Shown here: in pieces, positions 56,193 through 64,000 of the stretch
Numbering within the stretch: the first letter of the stretch is position 1
How the letters are laid out: every line of letters starts with the position of its first letter
Source: G965198795 sp965198795
GTDB taxonomy: Bacteria; Pseudomonadota; Alphaproteobacteria; Rhodospirillales; Casp-alpha2
Direction of reading: 5' to 3'
Assembly (NCBI GenBank): GCA_965198795.1
Contig: OZ240674.1
Location: 3,055,560-3,119,559, forward strand
DNA: 64,000 nucleotides
Translations under genes and position numbers: made by a program
Notes under the pieces: generated by a model
Seen by the model: only the letters and a program-made list of their open reading frames with translations
What the model was told of the DNA's origin: nothing
Databases searched by the model: none

Positions 56193-56905
56193 CGGCGGCG
56201 GCGAGAATTCGAGCGCCGGTTCTCGAAGTGGAGGACCTGTCGAAGTCTTTCACCCTGCACACGCAAGGGGGCGCCGCGCTGCCGGTGTTCGATGGCGTTG
56301 AGTTGACCGTCGCGCCGGGGGAATGCCTCGTGCTGGACGGCGCGTCGGGGACGGGTAAGAGTTCCTTGATGCGTATGCTTTACGCCAATTACACGGCGCA
56401 AGGGGGCTCCATCCGTATTTGCCACGGCGGGGGCTGGATCGATATGGCGAGCGCCAAGCCACATGAAATCCTCGCGGTGCGCCGCCAGACGCTCGGCTAT
56501 GTCAGCCAGTTCCTGCGAGTCATTCCCCGGGTGTCCACACTGGACGTGGTCGCGGAACCGCTCGTTCAATCGGGAGAGACGGAAGAGAGCGCCCAAACGA
56601 AGGCGAAAGCCCTGTTGAGCCGGCTGAATATTCCGGATCGTCTTTGGTCCCTGGCGCCGGCGACATTTTCCGGCGGCGAACGGCAGCGGGTCAACTTAGC
56701 GCGCGGCTTCATCGTCGATTATCCGATTTTACTGCTGGATGAGCCGACGGCGGCGCTGGACGCCGCCAACCGGTCGGTTGTGATCGATTTGATCAATGAG
56801 TCCAAGGGGCGGGGCGGCGCTCTGGTCGGCATCTTCCACGACGCCGATATCCGGGCCGCTGTCGGCACGCACACCTTCACCATGCCCGCCGCCCGGGCGG
56901 CGTGA
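56189..56905 (+). CDS. phnL: C-P lyase ATPase-type subunit PhnL
   Basis: A 238-residue ABC ATPase that partners PhnK. It shows DLSKSFTLHTQGGAALPVFD, Walker A GASGTGKSSLMRMLY, the signature TFSGGERQRVNLARG, and Walker B LLLDEPTAALDAANR with a following H-loop FHDADIR. It overlaps phnK by four bases, and the next gene starts 13 bases downstream. Confidence 0.94.
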   Translation: MTAAARIRAPVLEVEDLSKSFTLHTQGGAALPVFDGVELTVAPGECLVLDGASGTGKSSLMRMLYANYTAQGGSIRICHGGGWIDMASAKPHEILAVRRQTLGYVSQFLRVIPRVSTLDVVAEPLVQSGETEESAQTKAKALLSRLNIPDRLWSLAPATFSGGERQRVNLARGFIVDYPILLLDEPTAALDAANRSVVIDLINESKGRGGALVGIFHDADIRAAVGTHTFTMPAARAA

Positions 56906-56917
56906 CCGGCCCGCTCC

Positions 56918-57628
56918 GTGACCCGTTACGCGCTCTATTACACACCGCCGCCGGACGAGCCGCTCTGGTCTTTCGCGTCGGCCTGGCTGGGCCGCGATAT
57001 CGAGGGAAAGACCGTCGGTCCAAGACCGGAACTGACAGGTTTCGACTCTGACTGGTTGGAAGAGTCGACGGCTCTTCCCCGGAAATATGGTTTTCACGCC
57101 ACCCTGAAGCCGCCCTTTCGGCTGGCGGACGGGATGACGGCGGACGCGCTCTTGAGCAGGGTGGATCAGGTCGCGCCCGCCTGGCCCGCGATCCATGGAT
57201 CCGAATTGAAAGTCACCGACCTGGACGGGTTTCTGGCGCTGACCCCGGTTGAGCGGTGTCCCGCGGTTGATGACCTCGCCGCCGGCTGCGTCACGGTTTT
57301 TGATGAATTTCGAGCACCGCTCACCGGGGCGGAATTGGCGAAGCGCCGCAAAAACGGCCTCTCGGCCAAGCAAGAAGAGATGCTGACGCGCTGGGGGTAT
57401 CCCGCCGCCATGGATTTATTCCGCTTTCATATGACCTTGACCGATAGGATACCGGAAGCGGAACGCTCCGCGTTGGCGCCGGCGCTTCAGGCCGCCTTTG
57501 AGGAAGCCGCGCCCGATTTGGAAGATCGCCGCTTGCGAATCACCCAACTGTCCGTCTTGACGGAGCGGGCGCCTGGCGCGCCGTTTTTGTTGGAACGGCG
57601 GATTCCCTTGGCGGGAAAATCCGCATAA
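56918..57628 (+). CDS. DUF1045 phosphonate-metabolism protein, 2H-phosphoesterase type
   Basis: A 236-residue protein of the DUF1045 family, usually beside phn genes. It carries two HxT motifs of the 2H phosphoesterase fold: KYGFHATLKPPF (H60, T62) and FRFHMTLTDR (H171, T173). Such enzymes open cyclic phosphates. Because no phnP is seen, a role on 5-phosphoribosyl 1,2-cyclic phosphate, the product of the C-P lyase reaction, is attractive. The start is a GTG at 56918. phnN and phnP are not in the window. Confidence 0.85.
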   Translation: MTRYALYYTPPPDEPLWSFASAWLGRDIEGKTVGPRPELTGFDSDWLEESTALPRKYGFHATLKPPFRLADGMTADALLSRVDQVAPAWPAIHGSELKVTDLDGFLALTPVERCPAVDDLAAGCVTVFDEFRAPLTGAELAKRRKNGLSAKQEEMLTRWGYPAAMDLFRFHMTLTDRIPEAERSALAPALQAAFEEAAPDLEDRRLRITQLSVLTERAPGAPFLLERRIPLAGKSA

Positions 57629-58018
57629 CAGACTGGAAACGCCGACTCGCGGCGCGCGGGCGGCCTGCGGTTTATGGTTCGCCGCGCGCTTGGGTTTTGC
57701 GATTGAGAACATGCGCTGCGGCGGAAAGTTCACGAAAAAAGCGTTTACACATGATGGCGTCATATCCATAGTACCAACTCTGGTATACCTAATGCCACGA
57801 CGCCACGCATGGGCGTCCCTGCAATGGCTACGCTGGTCTGTAATGGATACGCTGGATAACAGGACGCTGGTGGGAAACATTCTTTCGTTTAGGCTGCAAG
57901 CCGAAAAATAGAATTGTCTGATGTGGTGCGGGCTTTTTATGCTCGTTTCCGGTCCCGGCGGAAGGTCCGCCAGGATTGTTCTTGAAGTAAGCGAAACCAA
58001 TGTCTGGGAGGACTCATA
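57629..58018. promoter_or_regulatory. Leader of the tct operon
   Basis: 390 bases with no supported gene. It contains an inverted repeat at 57772-57785, an approximate 14-bp repeat (AATGGATACGCTGG, 57823 and 57842) and GGGAGG before the tctC ATG. Confidence 0.5.
57772..57785. promoter_or_regulatory. Candidate GntR operator (upstream of tctC)
   Basis: TACCA-ACTC-TGGTA is a perfect inverted repeat and is followed by TACC, giving GGTATACC. The same GTATACCA core occurs in the palindrome at 61210-61226 in front of the GntR gene. Confidence 0.5.
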
Positions 58019-59008
58019 ATGAACGCTTTATCGCAAAAGTTCCTGTCACTGGGGCTCGCTGCGGGTCTTGCGGCGGGCGGCGCGGCGACAGCGGCCACTG
58101 ACGCGCAAGCCGCGTGGGAGCCGAAAAAGCCGGTCGAATTCATCATCATGGCCGGTAAAGGCGGCGGCGCCGACCGCATGGCCCGTCTGATGCAGACCGT
58201 GATCGAGAAGAACAAAATGTCGTCCAAGCCGTTCACGCCGATCAACAAATCCGGTGGATCCGGCGCCGAGGCCCTGATTCACTTGAAAAACGCCCGTGAC
58301 AAAGACCACACGGTTATGGTGACGCTGAACAGCTTCTACACCACGCCGCTGCGTCAACCAAAAATCGGCGTTAAACCCGCCGACTTCGCTCCGATCGCCC
58401 GGATGGCCGAAGACACGTTCCTGCTCTGGGTTCACAAGGACTCCGGCATCACCACGTTCGAGCAGTTCTTGGAAAAAGCCAAAGCGGCCGGCAACAAATG
58501 GGTCATGGGCGGCACTGGCAAGGCGTCTGAAGACAACCTGCTGACCGACTTTCTGAACTCCACCTACGGCCTGAACATGAAATACGTTCCCTACAAGGGC
58601 GGCGGAAAAGTGGCCAAGCAGTTGGCCGGTAAACACATCAATTCTTCCGTGAACAATCCGTCGGAAGCCCTGGGTTTTTATGAGGCCGGCACGGTGGTTC
58701 CGCTGGTCGCCTTCACCAACGACCGTCTGCCGCTTTTCAATAGCGTCCCGACCGTCAAGGAAAAAGGTGAGGACTTCGCGTACTTCATGCAGCGTTCCGT
58801 GGTCGGCGCGCCGGGTATGAGCGCGGAAGCTCAGAAATACTATCAGGATCTGTTTCAGAAGGTCTTCCAATCCGAAGAATGGCAGACTTACCGGAAGAAA
58901 AAGTCGTTGCAAGGTGACATGCTCAGTGGTCAAAGCCTGGTCGACTACTGGGATGTTCAGAACAAAACTCACGTTGACCTGCTGAAGAAGCTGGGCGCCA
59001 TCAACTAA
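58019..59008 (+). CDS. tctC: Tripartite tricarboxylate-type transporter, substrate-binding protein
   Basis: A 329-residue periplasmic Bug-family receptor. It has a signal peptide (FLSLGLAAGLAAGGAATAAT, cleavage after AQA), then WEPKKPVEFIIMAGKGGGAD, the conserved PINKSGGSGAEAL and a ligand-domain GSVNNPSE-like HINSSVNNPSEALGF. tctB and tctA follow in order. GGGAGG precedes the ATG. The gene lies next to oxalate genes, so the ligand may be oxalate or another C2/C3 acid; no residue proves it. Confidence 0.92.
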   Translation: MNALSQKFLSLGLAAGLAAGGAATAATDAQAAWEPKKPVEFIIMAGKGGGADRMARLMQTVIEKNKMSSKPFTPINKSGGSGAEALIHLKNARDKDHTVMVTLNSFYTTPLRQPKIGVKPADFAPIARMAEDTFLLWVHKDSGITTFEQFLEKAKAAGNKWVMGGTGKASEDNLLTDFLNSTYGLNMKYVPYKGGGKVAKQLAGKHINSSVNNPSEALGFYEAGTVVPLVAFTNDRLPLFNSVPTVKEKGEDFAYFMQRSVVGAPGMSAEAQKYYQDLFQKVFQSEEWQTYRKKKSLQGDMLSGQSLVDYWDVQNKTHVDLLKKLGAIN

Positions 59009-59061
59009 GCGTGGCCGCCAGCATAACGAATTAAGAAAAAGACGCCGGAAGGACCATCGGC

Positions 59062-59559
59062 ATGAAACGCGCAGAATTCATTACCGCGATCCTGCTGATG
59101 GTCTTATCCGGTTATCTAATGTTGAAGAGCACGGAACTCTCGATCGGCTGGATTCCCGACGAGGGGCCCGGAGGCGGTTTCTGGCCGTTCTGGCTGGCCG
59201 CCATGATGCTCGGCTCCAGCATCTGGGTTCTGGTTAACGCGCTTCGCGGCAAGACGCCCGCGTCCACGTCGGACGAGCCCTTCATGGACGATTACGCCGT
59301 GAAGCAGTTCGCGCTTGTCGGCGGCGGCGTCCTGGGCATGGCCGGCATGGTCTACGTCGTCGGCATGCATTTGGCGACCAGCGTGTTCTTTGTTTATTAT
59401 CTGCGTTTTCTGGGCCGGCACACATGGAGGCTGACGCTGACCATCGCCGCCGCCTCGCCGGTCATTATTTTCTTCTTCTTCGATGTCGCGCTGCGGAAAT
59501 TCCTTCCCACGGGACTGATGGAACCCCTGTACCTAGTGCTGTACGACATCTTCCTCTAA
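59062..59559 (+). CDS. tctB: Tripartite tricarboxylate-type transporter, small membrane subunit
   Basis: A 165-residue four-helix protein of the TctB family. It begins MKRAEFITAILLMVLSGYLM, has the family motif WIPDEGPGGGFWPFWLAAMM, and ends YLVLYDIFL. It sits between tctC and tctA, 53 and 36 bases apart, with no other gene in between. Confidence 0.9.
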   Translation: MKRAEFITAILLMVLSGYLMLKSTELSIGWIPDEGPGGGFWPFWLAAMMLGSSIWVLVNALRGKTPASTSDEPFMDDYAVKQFALVGGGVLGMAGMVYVVGMHLATSVFFVYYLRFLGRHTWRLTLTIAAASPVIIFFFFDVALRKFLPTGLMEPLYLVLYDIFL

Positions 59560-59595
59560 AGCCGGCGGCGACCGTTATTCGGAGCAAAAAACGCC

Positions 59596-61113
59596 ATGGA
59601 AATCCTAGCCAGCCTTACCGATGGTTTTCTCATCGCCTTCGAGCCGCTGAACCTTGGTCTGATCTTTGTTGGCGTTTGCGTCGGTTTGTTCGTCGGCGCC
59701 ATGCCGGGCCTGGGATCCGTCAACGGCGTGGCCATCTTGTTGCCGCTCACCTTCCTGGTGCCGCCCGCGTCCGCCATCATCTTTCTGGCGGCGCTCTATT
59801 ACGGGGCCATGTACGGCGGGGCAATTTCCTCCATCATGCTGGGGATACCAGGGGCCTCGACAGCCGTGGCGACGACGTTTGACGGGCGGCCGCTCGCCAT
59901 GAAAGGCGAGGCGGACAAAGCCCTGATCGCGGCCGCGCTGGCGTCTTTTGCCGGCGGCACGATTTCGTGTTTGCTGTTCACTTTCTTCGCGCCGCCCTTG
60001 GCGTCCATTGCGTTGGATTTCGGCGATCCGGAAATCTTCGCCCTGATGCTGCTGGCGTTCGCCACCTTCGTCGGGCTGTCGGGTGATGATATTCCGAAGA
60101 CGATCTTCTCGATCTGTATCGGTCTGGTTCTCTCGGCCATCGGTTTCGACGTGATTTCCGGCGAGCCGCGCCTGCAGCTGTTCGATCTGGTCGGCTTCTC
60201 ACAGCCCATCAACTTCCTGGTCCTCGCCATTGGCGTCTATGGCGTCGGCGAGATGATGTGGACCATCGAAACCACCCGCGGCGAGACCATGATGTCGAAG
60301 GCCATCGTGACGGTTGATCGAGTTGTCGGGAACCTGAAGATTTTGTGGGGTGAATGGAAGAACTGGTCCATGGGCTCTTTCCTGGGCTTCTTTGTCGGTA
60401 TCTTACCAGCTGCGGGCGCAACGCCCGGCTCGTTGATGGCTTATGGCGTCGCCAAGATGACGTCGAAAACGGGCAAGAATTACGGCAAGGGCGAGGTGGG
60501 CGGCGTCGTCGCGCCGGAAAGCGCGAACAACGCGGCCTCCACGGGCTCCATGCTGCCCATGCTGACGCTGGGTATTCCGGGCTCGCCCACGACCGCCATT
60601 CTGCTGGGCGGCATGGTTATCTGGGGCCTTCAGCCGGGACCGCGCCTGTTCGTTGACGAGACCGAGTTTGTCTGGGGTCTGATCGCCTCGCTTTACGCCG
60701 CCAACTTCTTCGCGGGCGCGATCAACGTCGCCGCCATTCCCATCTTTCTCTGGTTTCTGAAAACGCCGTTCACCATTCTGGCGCCGAGCATCTTCGTGTT
60801 GTCCATGGTGGGCGGGTTCGCGGCCACGGACCGGATGTTCGACGTCTGGCTGATCGTCTTGTTCGGGATCGCCGGTTATCTGCTTCGGAAGCTCGACTAT
60901 CCAGTCGCCCCCGCAGTTCTGGCCATTGTCCTGGGGCCGATCACGGAACCGGCGCTGCGTCAATCCCTGTTGATTTCCGATGGCGATATCTCAATCTTCC
61001 TTACCCGCGCCATCGCCGGTCCGATCACGATCATCGCCATCATCCTCCTGTTTCTGCCGCTGTTCCAGCTGGTCGTCAAGGAGATACGAAACAAGGGCGC
61101 GGCTTCCGCATGA
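59596..61113 (+). CDS. tctA: Tripartite tricarboxylate-type transporter, large membrane subunit
   Basis: A 505-residue protein with about twelve transmembrane helices. The conserved start VGLFVGAMPGLGSVNGVAIL, the YGAMYGGAISSIMLGIPG block with its repeat LTLGIPGSPTTAILLGGM, and FFVGILPAAGATPGSLMAY are the TctA signatures. It acts with TctB and TctC as a secondary, ion-driven importer. Three genes form one operon; the GntR gene follows after 187 bases. Confidence 0.93.
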   Translation: MEILASLTDGFLIAFEPLNLGLIFVGVCVGLFVGAMPGLGSVNGVAILLPLTFLVPPASAIIFLAALYYGAMYGGAISSIMLGIPGASTAVATTFDGRPLAMKGEADKALIAAALASFAGGTISCLLFTFFAPPLASIALDFGDPEIFALMLLAFATFVGLSGDDIPKTIFSICIGLVLSAIGFDVISGEPRLQLFDLVGFSQPINFLVLAIGVYGVGEMMWTIETTRGETMMSKAIVTVDRVVGNLKILWGEWKNWSMGSFLGFFVGILPAAGATPGSLMAYGVAKMTSKTGKNYGKGEVGGVVAPESANNAASTGSMLPMLTLGIPGSPTTAILLGGMVIWGLQPGPRLFVDETEFVWGLIASLYAANFFAGAINVAAIPIFLWFLKTPFTILAPSIFVLSMVGGFAATDRMFDVWLIVLFGIAGYLLRKLDYPVAPAVLAIVLGPITEPALRQSLLISDGDISIFLTRAIAGPITIIAIILLFLPLFQLVVKEIRNKGAASA

Positions 61114-61209
61114 AGACACCCTTTGGGGGATTGGAAACTCGAGGGATCAAGAACGCCGGGTCTTGTCATGAAGTTTTGGCGGAAACCGGGGGCTCTAGCT
61201 TCTGGTGTC

Positions 61210-61226
61210 TTGTATACCAGATACAA
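61210..61226. promoter_or_regulatory. Palindrome before the GntR gene, candidate autoregulatory operator
   Basis: TTGTAT-ACCAG-ATACAA is a perfect six-base inverted repeat with a five-base spacer, about 75 bases before the ATG at 61301. It resembles known operators of FCD-type GntR regulators. Confidence 0.6.
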
Positions 61227-61300
61227 AGCAAGTATGATTGCTTCGCTTTCGCCTAATCGAACAAGGATGAACGCGACCAAGTCTTGGGAGAGCAGCGCCG

Positions 61301-62044
61301 ATGGATGACGTCAGTGACCGCAGAGAGGAAACGCCGGCGCGCGCGGAAACCAGGCAGGGACAAGCCAGGCTTGTAATCGCTCCCATCGAGGCGAACCACA
61401 GCCTCAAGGATAAAATCTACGATGCGCTTAAATCTGGTATTACGACCATGAACATCTATGCCGAGGACGCGGATTTGCGCTTGGACGAACGGAAACTGTC
61501 CGAGCAGATGTCGATCAGTAGGACGCCCATCCGCGAGGCCCTGGCCCGCCTTGAACAAGAAGGCCTCGTTCAAATCATGCCGCGGAAGGGCGTCTTTATC
61601 GTCCGTAAAACCAAGACGGAAATTCTCGATATGGTCACCGTCTGGGCGGCGCTGGAAAGTATGGCGGCCCGGTTGGCGACGGAACGCGCCTCGGACGAGG
61701 AAATCGCCAATTTGCGGAAACTTTACGTCGATATGAATGGCGAGGACGCCAAGGCCCGCATCGACGAATACTCGGACAAGAATATCGAATTTCATCAGGC
61801 GATATTGGGGCTCTCCAAATGCCCGCTGTTGAGAGAAATGGCCGATCCGCTGTTCATCCACATGCGCTCTATCCGGGCGCGCACGATTGGGGACGCGGAC
61901 CGGGCGGTGAAATCTGTGATCGATCACTTGTCAATCATTGAGGCGCTTGAGGCAAGAGACGCGAATCTGGCCGCGGAGCTGGTGCGCACTCACAATATGA
62001 ACCTGGCGGGCCACATCGAGCGGTTCGTAGATTACCTGGATTAA
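61301..62044 (+). CDS. GntR family regulator (FCD/FadR-like)
   Basis: A 247-residue factor. The winged HTH has KLSEQMSISRTPIREALARL and QEGLVQIMPRKGVFIV; the C-terminal FCD ligand domain has ALESMAARLATERASD and residues for a metal site (His in NIEFHQAIL, His in DHLSIIEALEARD). It lies between tctA and oxc, so it probably controls oxalate or CoA-derivative uptake and degradation. The direction (repressor or activator) is not known. Confidence 0.9.
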   Translation: MDDVSDRREETPARAETRQGQARLVIAPIEANHSLKDKIYDALKSGITTMNIYAEDADLRLDERKLSEQMSISRTPIREALARLEQEGLVQIMPRKGVFIVRKTKTEILDMVTVWAALESMAARLATERASDEEIANLRKLYVDMNGEDAKARIDEYSDKNIEFHQAILGLSKCPLLREMADPLFIHMRSIRARTIGDADRAVKSVIDHLSIIEALEARDANLAAELVRTHNMNLAGHIERFVDYLD

Positions 62045-62149
62045 CCCGCAGCGCAACGAAATCGCGGCAACCAGCGCGCTCTGGTCCCAGGACGGCCTCT
62101 TTGGGATTCGAAGAGAAGGGCTGGTTGAATTTCCAAGGAGGAACTGACC

Positions 62150-63883
62150 ATGGGCGACGCCGCCACCGCACTCGCCGAAGACGCCGAAGCCGGTCAATTG
62201 ACCGATGGTTTTCACCTTATCATCGACGCCCTGAAACTGAACGGCTTCAACACGATCTATAACGTTCCGGGCATTCCCATCACGGACCTGGGCCGCTACA
62301 TGCAGGCCTCTGGTATGCGGGTTCTGTCCTTCCGTCACGAACAACACGCGGGCTACGCGGCGGCAATCGCCGGGTATCTCACGAAGAAGCCGGGTATTTG
62401 CATGACGGTTTCCGCGCCGGGCTTCCTGAACGGTCTGACCGCCTTGGCCCACGCCACGACCAACTGCTACCCGATGATCCTGATGTCGGGTTCCTCCGAA
62501 CGTGAAATCGTCGATCTGATGCAGGGCGATTACGAGGAAATGGACCAACTGGCCATCGCCAAACCGCTTTGTAAAGCCGCTTACCGTGTGTTGCGCGCCG
62601 AGGACATCGGCATCGCCGTCGCCCGCGCCATCCGCGCCGCCGTCTCGGGCCGTCCAGGGGGAGTCTATCTGGATATCCCGGCGGCCCTTCTGGGCCAGAC
62701 CATGGACGCTCTCGAAGGCGGGAAGTCGCTGGTTCAAGTGGTCGACGCCGCTCCGGCGCAAATTCCGGCGCCGGACGCGATTGCCCGCGCCATCGGCGTC
62801 ATCAAGGAGGCGAAGAGGCCGCTGATCATTCTGGGTAAAGGCGCCGCTTACGCCCAAGCCGATGACGTGGTGAGGGAGTTCGTCGAGAAGTCCGGCGTCC
62901 CTTATTTGCCCATGAGCATGGCCAAGGGCCTGCTGCCCGACACCCACCCGCAGTCCGCCGGCCCGGCCCGCTCGCTTGTCTTGAAGGAGTCCGACGCCGT
63001 GATCATGATCGGCGCGCGTCTCAACTGGCTGCTTTCACAGGGCAAGGGCAGGCAGTGGGGCTCGGAGCCGAAGAAGTTCGTCCACATCGACATCGAACCG
63101 AAGGAAATGGACTCGAACGTCGAGATCGCCGCGCCGCTGGTTGGCGACATTGAATCCGTGCTGACCCGCCTGATCGACGCCATGGGCGATGATTGGCGAA
63201 AGCCGCCGGTCGAATGGACCGATGCGGTCAACGCCAAAAAACAAACCAACATCGCCAAGATGGCGCCGCGTCTTCAGAACAACAACAACCCCATGGACTT
63301 CCACGGCGCGTTGGGCGCGTTGAAGCAAATCATCGCCGACAACCCGGACGCCATTCTGGTGAACGAAGGCGCCAATACGCTCGATTTCGCCCGCGGCGTG
63401 ATCGACATGTATAAGCCGCGCAAGCGCTTGGACGTCGGCACTTGGGGCGTCATGGGAATCGGCATGGGCCAGGCTATCGCCGCCGCAGTCGAGACTGGCT
63501 GCCCGGTGCTTTGCGTCGAAGGCGACAGCGCCTTCGGTTTCTCCGGCATGGAAGTGGAAACCATCTGCCGCTACAACCTGCCGGTCACCATCGTGATCTT
63601 TAACAACTCGGGCATCTACCGGGGCACCGACACCAACGCCCACGGTGACGGCGATCCGGCCACCACCGTATTCGTACCGGACTCACGCTATGACCAGATG
63701 ATGACCGCCTTTGGCGGCCGGGGCTACCACGTCACCTCTCCCGATGAGCTGCGCCGGACGGTCACGGAAGCGATGGCGTCGGGCAAACCGTCCTTGATCA
63801 ACGCCGTCATTGATCCGGCCGCCGGTTCCGAGTCGGGCCGCATCGGCAACCTCAATCCGCAAAGCGCCGTCTCAAGGAAATAA
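62150..63883 (+). CDS. oxc: Oxalyl-CoA decarboxylase
   Basis: This ThDP enzyme turns oxalyl-CoA to formyl-CoA and CO2. It is 577 residues and resembles Oxalobacter OXC over its length: LTDGFHLIIDALKLNG, the catalytic Glu region SFRHEQHAGYAAAIAGYL, SAPGFLNGLTALAHATTNC, GSSEREIVDLMQGDYEEMDQ, the C-terminal ThDP/Mg motif GDSAFGFSGMEVETICRYNL and SGRIGNLNPQS near the end. AAGGAGG lies before the ATG at 62150. frc follows at 63948. Confidence 0.97.
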   Translation: MGDAATALAEDAEAGQLTDGFHLIIDALKLNGFNTIYNVPGIPITDLGRYMQASGMRVLSFRHEQHAGYAAAIAGYLTKKPGICMTVSAPGFLNGLTALAHATTNCYPMILMSGSSEREIVDLMQGDYEEMDQLAIAKPLCKAAYRVLRAEDIGIAVARAIRAAVSGRPGGVYLDIPAALLGQTMDALEGGKSLVQVVDAAPAQIPAPDAIARAIGVIKEAKRPLIILGKGAAYAQADDVVREFVEKSGVPYLPMSMAKGLLPDTHPQSAGPARSLVLKESDAVIMIGARLNWLLSQGKGRQWGSEPKKFVHIDIEPKEMDSNVEIAAPLVGDIESVLTRLIDAMGDDWRKPPVEWTDAVNAKKQTNIAKMAPRLQNNNNPMDFHGALGALKQIIADNPDAILVNEGANTLDFARGVIDMYKPRKRLDVGTWGVMGIGMGQAIAAAVETGCPVLCVEGDSAFGFSGMEVETICRYNLPVTIVIFNNSGIYRGTDTNAHGDGDPATTVFVPDSRYDQMMTAFGGRGYHVTSPDELRRTVTEAMASGKPSLINAVIDPAAGSESGRIGNLNPQSAVSRK

Positions 63884-63947
63884 GACCCAAAAAGAAGAGG
63901 CTGGCGGCGCAACCTCCGTCTCAACGCATTACGCACGGGAAATTACG

Positions 63948-64000
63948 ATGAAAGCTCTCGAAGGCATAAAAATTCTGGACATGACGCATGTCCAGTCCGG
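63948..64000 (+). CDS. frc: Formyl-CoA:oxalate CoA-transferase, first codons only
   Basis: The product begins MKALEGIKILDMTHVQSG and runs off the window. This matches the CaiB/BaiF-type start of Frc (L..DFTHVQAG in Oxalobacter). Frc moves CoA from formyl-CoA to oxalate and regenerates the substrate of Oxc. The gap to oxc is 64 bases, and one operon is likely. Confidence 0.85.
   Translation, partial: MKALEGIKILDMTHVQS

Noticed and set aside
57690..57911. A 73-codon plus-strand frame
   Set aside because: It covers a candidate operator and a short repeat, has no recognised family and no good ribosome site.

Overview
The window is chromosomal DNA from an alphaproteobacterium, most likely a marine or host-associated member of the Rhodospirillales or a relative. 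The evidence is lineage-typical genes (a DUF1465/RcdA-like protein, a DUF1013/TrcR-like protein, DUF1192), the cluster histone-deacetylase-like gene / xseB / ispA / dxs / tlyA, the order dnaJ-like / yihY / fabI / aroC, GC-rich codon use and frequent GTG/TTG starts. No tRNA or rRNA gene was seen. One structural RNA, RNase P RNA, lies on the minus strand at about 31.06-31.46 kb.

Regions. 0-5.6 kb: core genes (pdxH, a decayed glycine-zipper lipoprotein, a CbpA-like co-chaperone, a YihY-type membrane protein, fabI, aroC). 5.65-7.8 kb: one AT-rich, foreign-looking gene that joins a UPF0104/flippase-like half to an O-antigen-ligase-like half. 8-14.9 kb: TTC38-like TPR protein, rhodanese, and the isoprenoid block tlyA-dxs-ispA-xseB with an HDAC-like gene. 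14.9-20.9 kb: a seven-bladed WD40 protein ending in a c-type cytochrome, divergent from an RND efflux pair. 21-26 kb: a NaChBac-type sodium channel, kdsB with a histidine-phosphatase-like protein, a PQQ-type sugar dehydrogenase and an EamA permease. 26-40.7 kb: rcdA-like, a DmdA-like tetrahydrofolate-dependent demethylase divergent from an acyl-CoA synthetase, two paralogous synthetase/SDR pairs, rnpB, ampD-djlA, a trcR-like gene and small proteins. 40.7-50 kb: thioesterase, chaC, prfC, recA, ridA and eamA set among decayed IS630, IS5 and IS1595 elements. 50-57.6 kb: a C-P lyase locus (phnF divergent from phnGHIJKL plus a DUF1045 2H-phosphoesterase) next to a broken phnM. 57.6-64 kb: an oxalate catabolism locus, with a tripartite tricarboxylate-type transporter (tctCBA), a GntR/FCD regulator, oxalyl-CoA decarboxylase and the first codons of formyl-CoA transferase.

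How the genes work together. The phn genes encode the C-P lyase complex (GHIJ with ATPases KL). phnM, needed for the triphosphate-to-cyclic-phosphate steps, carries two frameshifts and a stop here, so the pathway would need another PhnM copy or is decaying. The oxalate locus looks self-contained: uptake by the TTT system, activation by Frc, decarboxylation by Oxc, control by the GntR protein through two similar palindromes.

The most unusual signals are the flippase/ligase fusion, the WD40-cytochrome c protein, the pairing of a TTT transporter with oxc/frc, and a recurrent pattern of short tandem duplications. Three of these have perfect 17-bp units, and they concentrate in IS debris and intergenic DNA between 41 and 52 kb.
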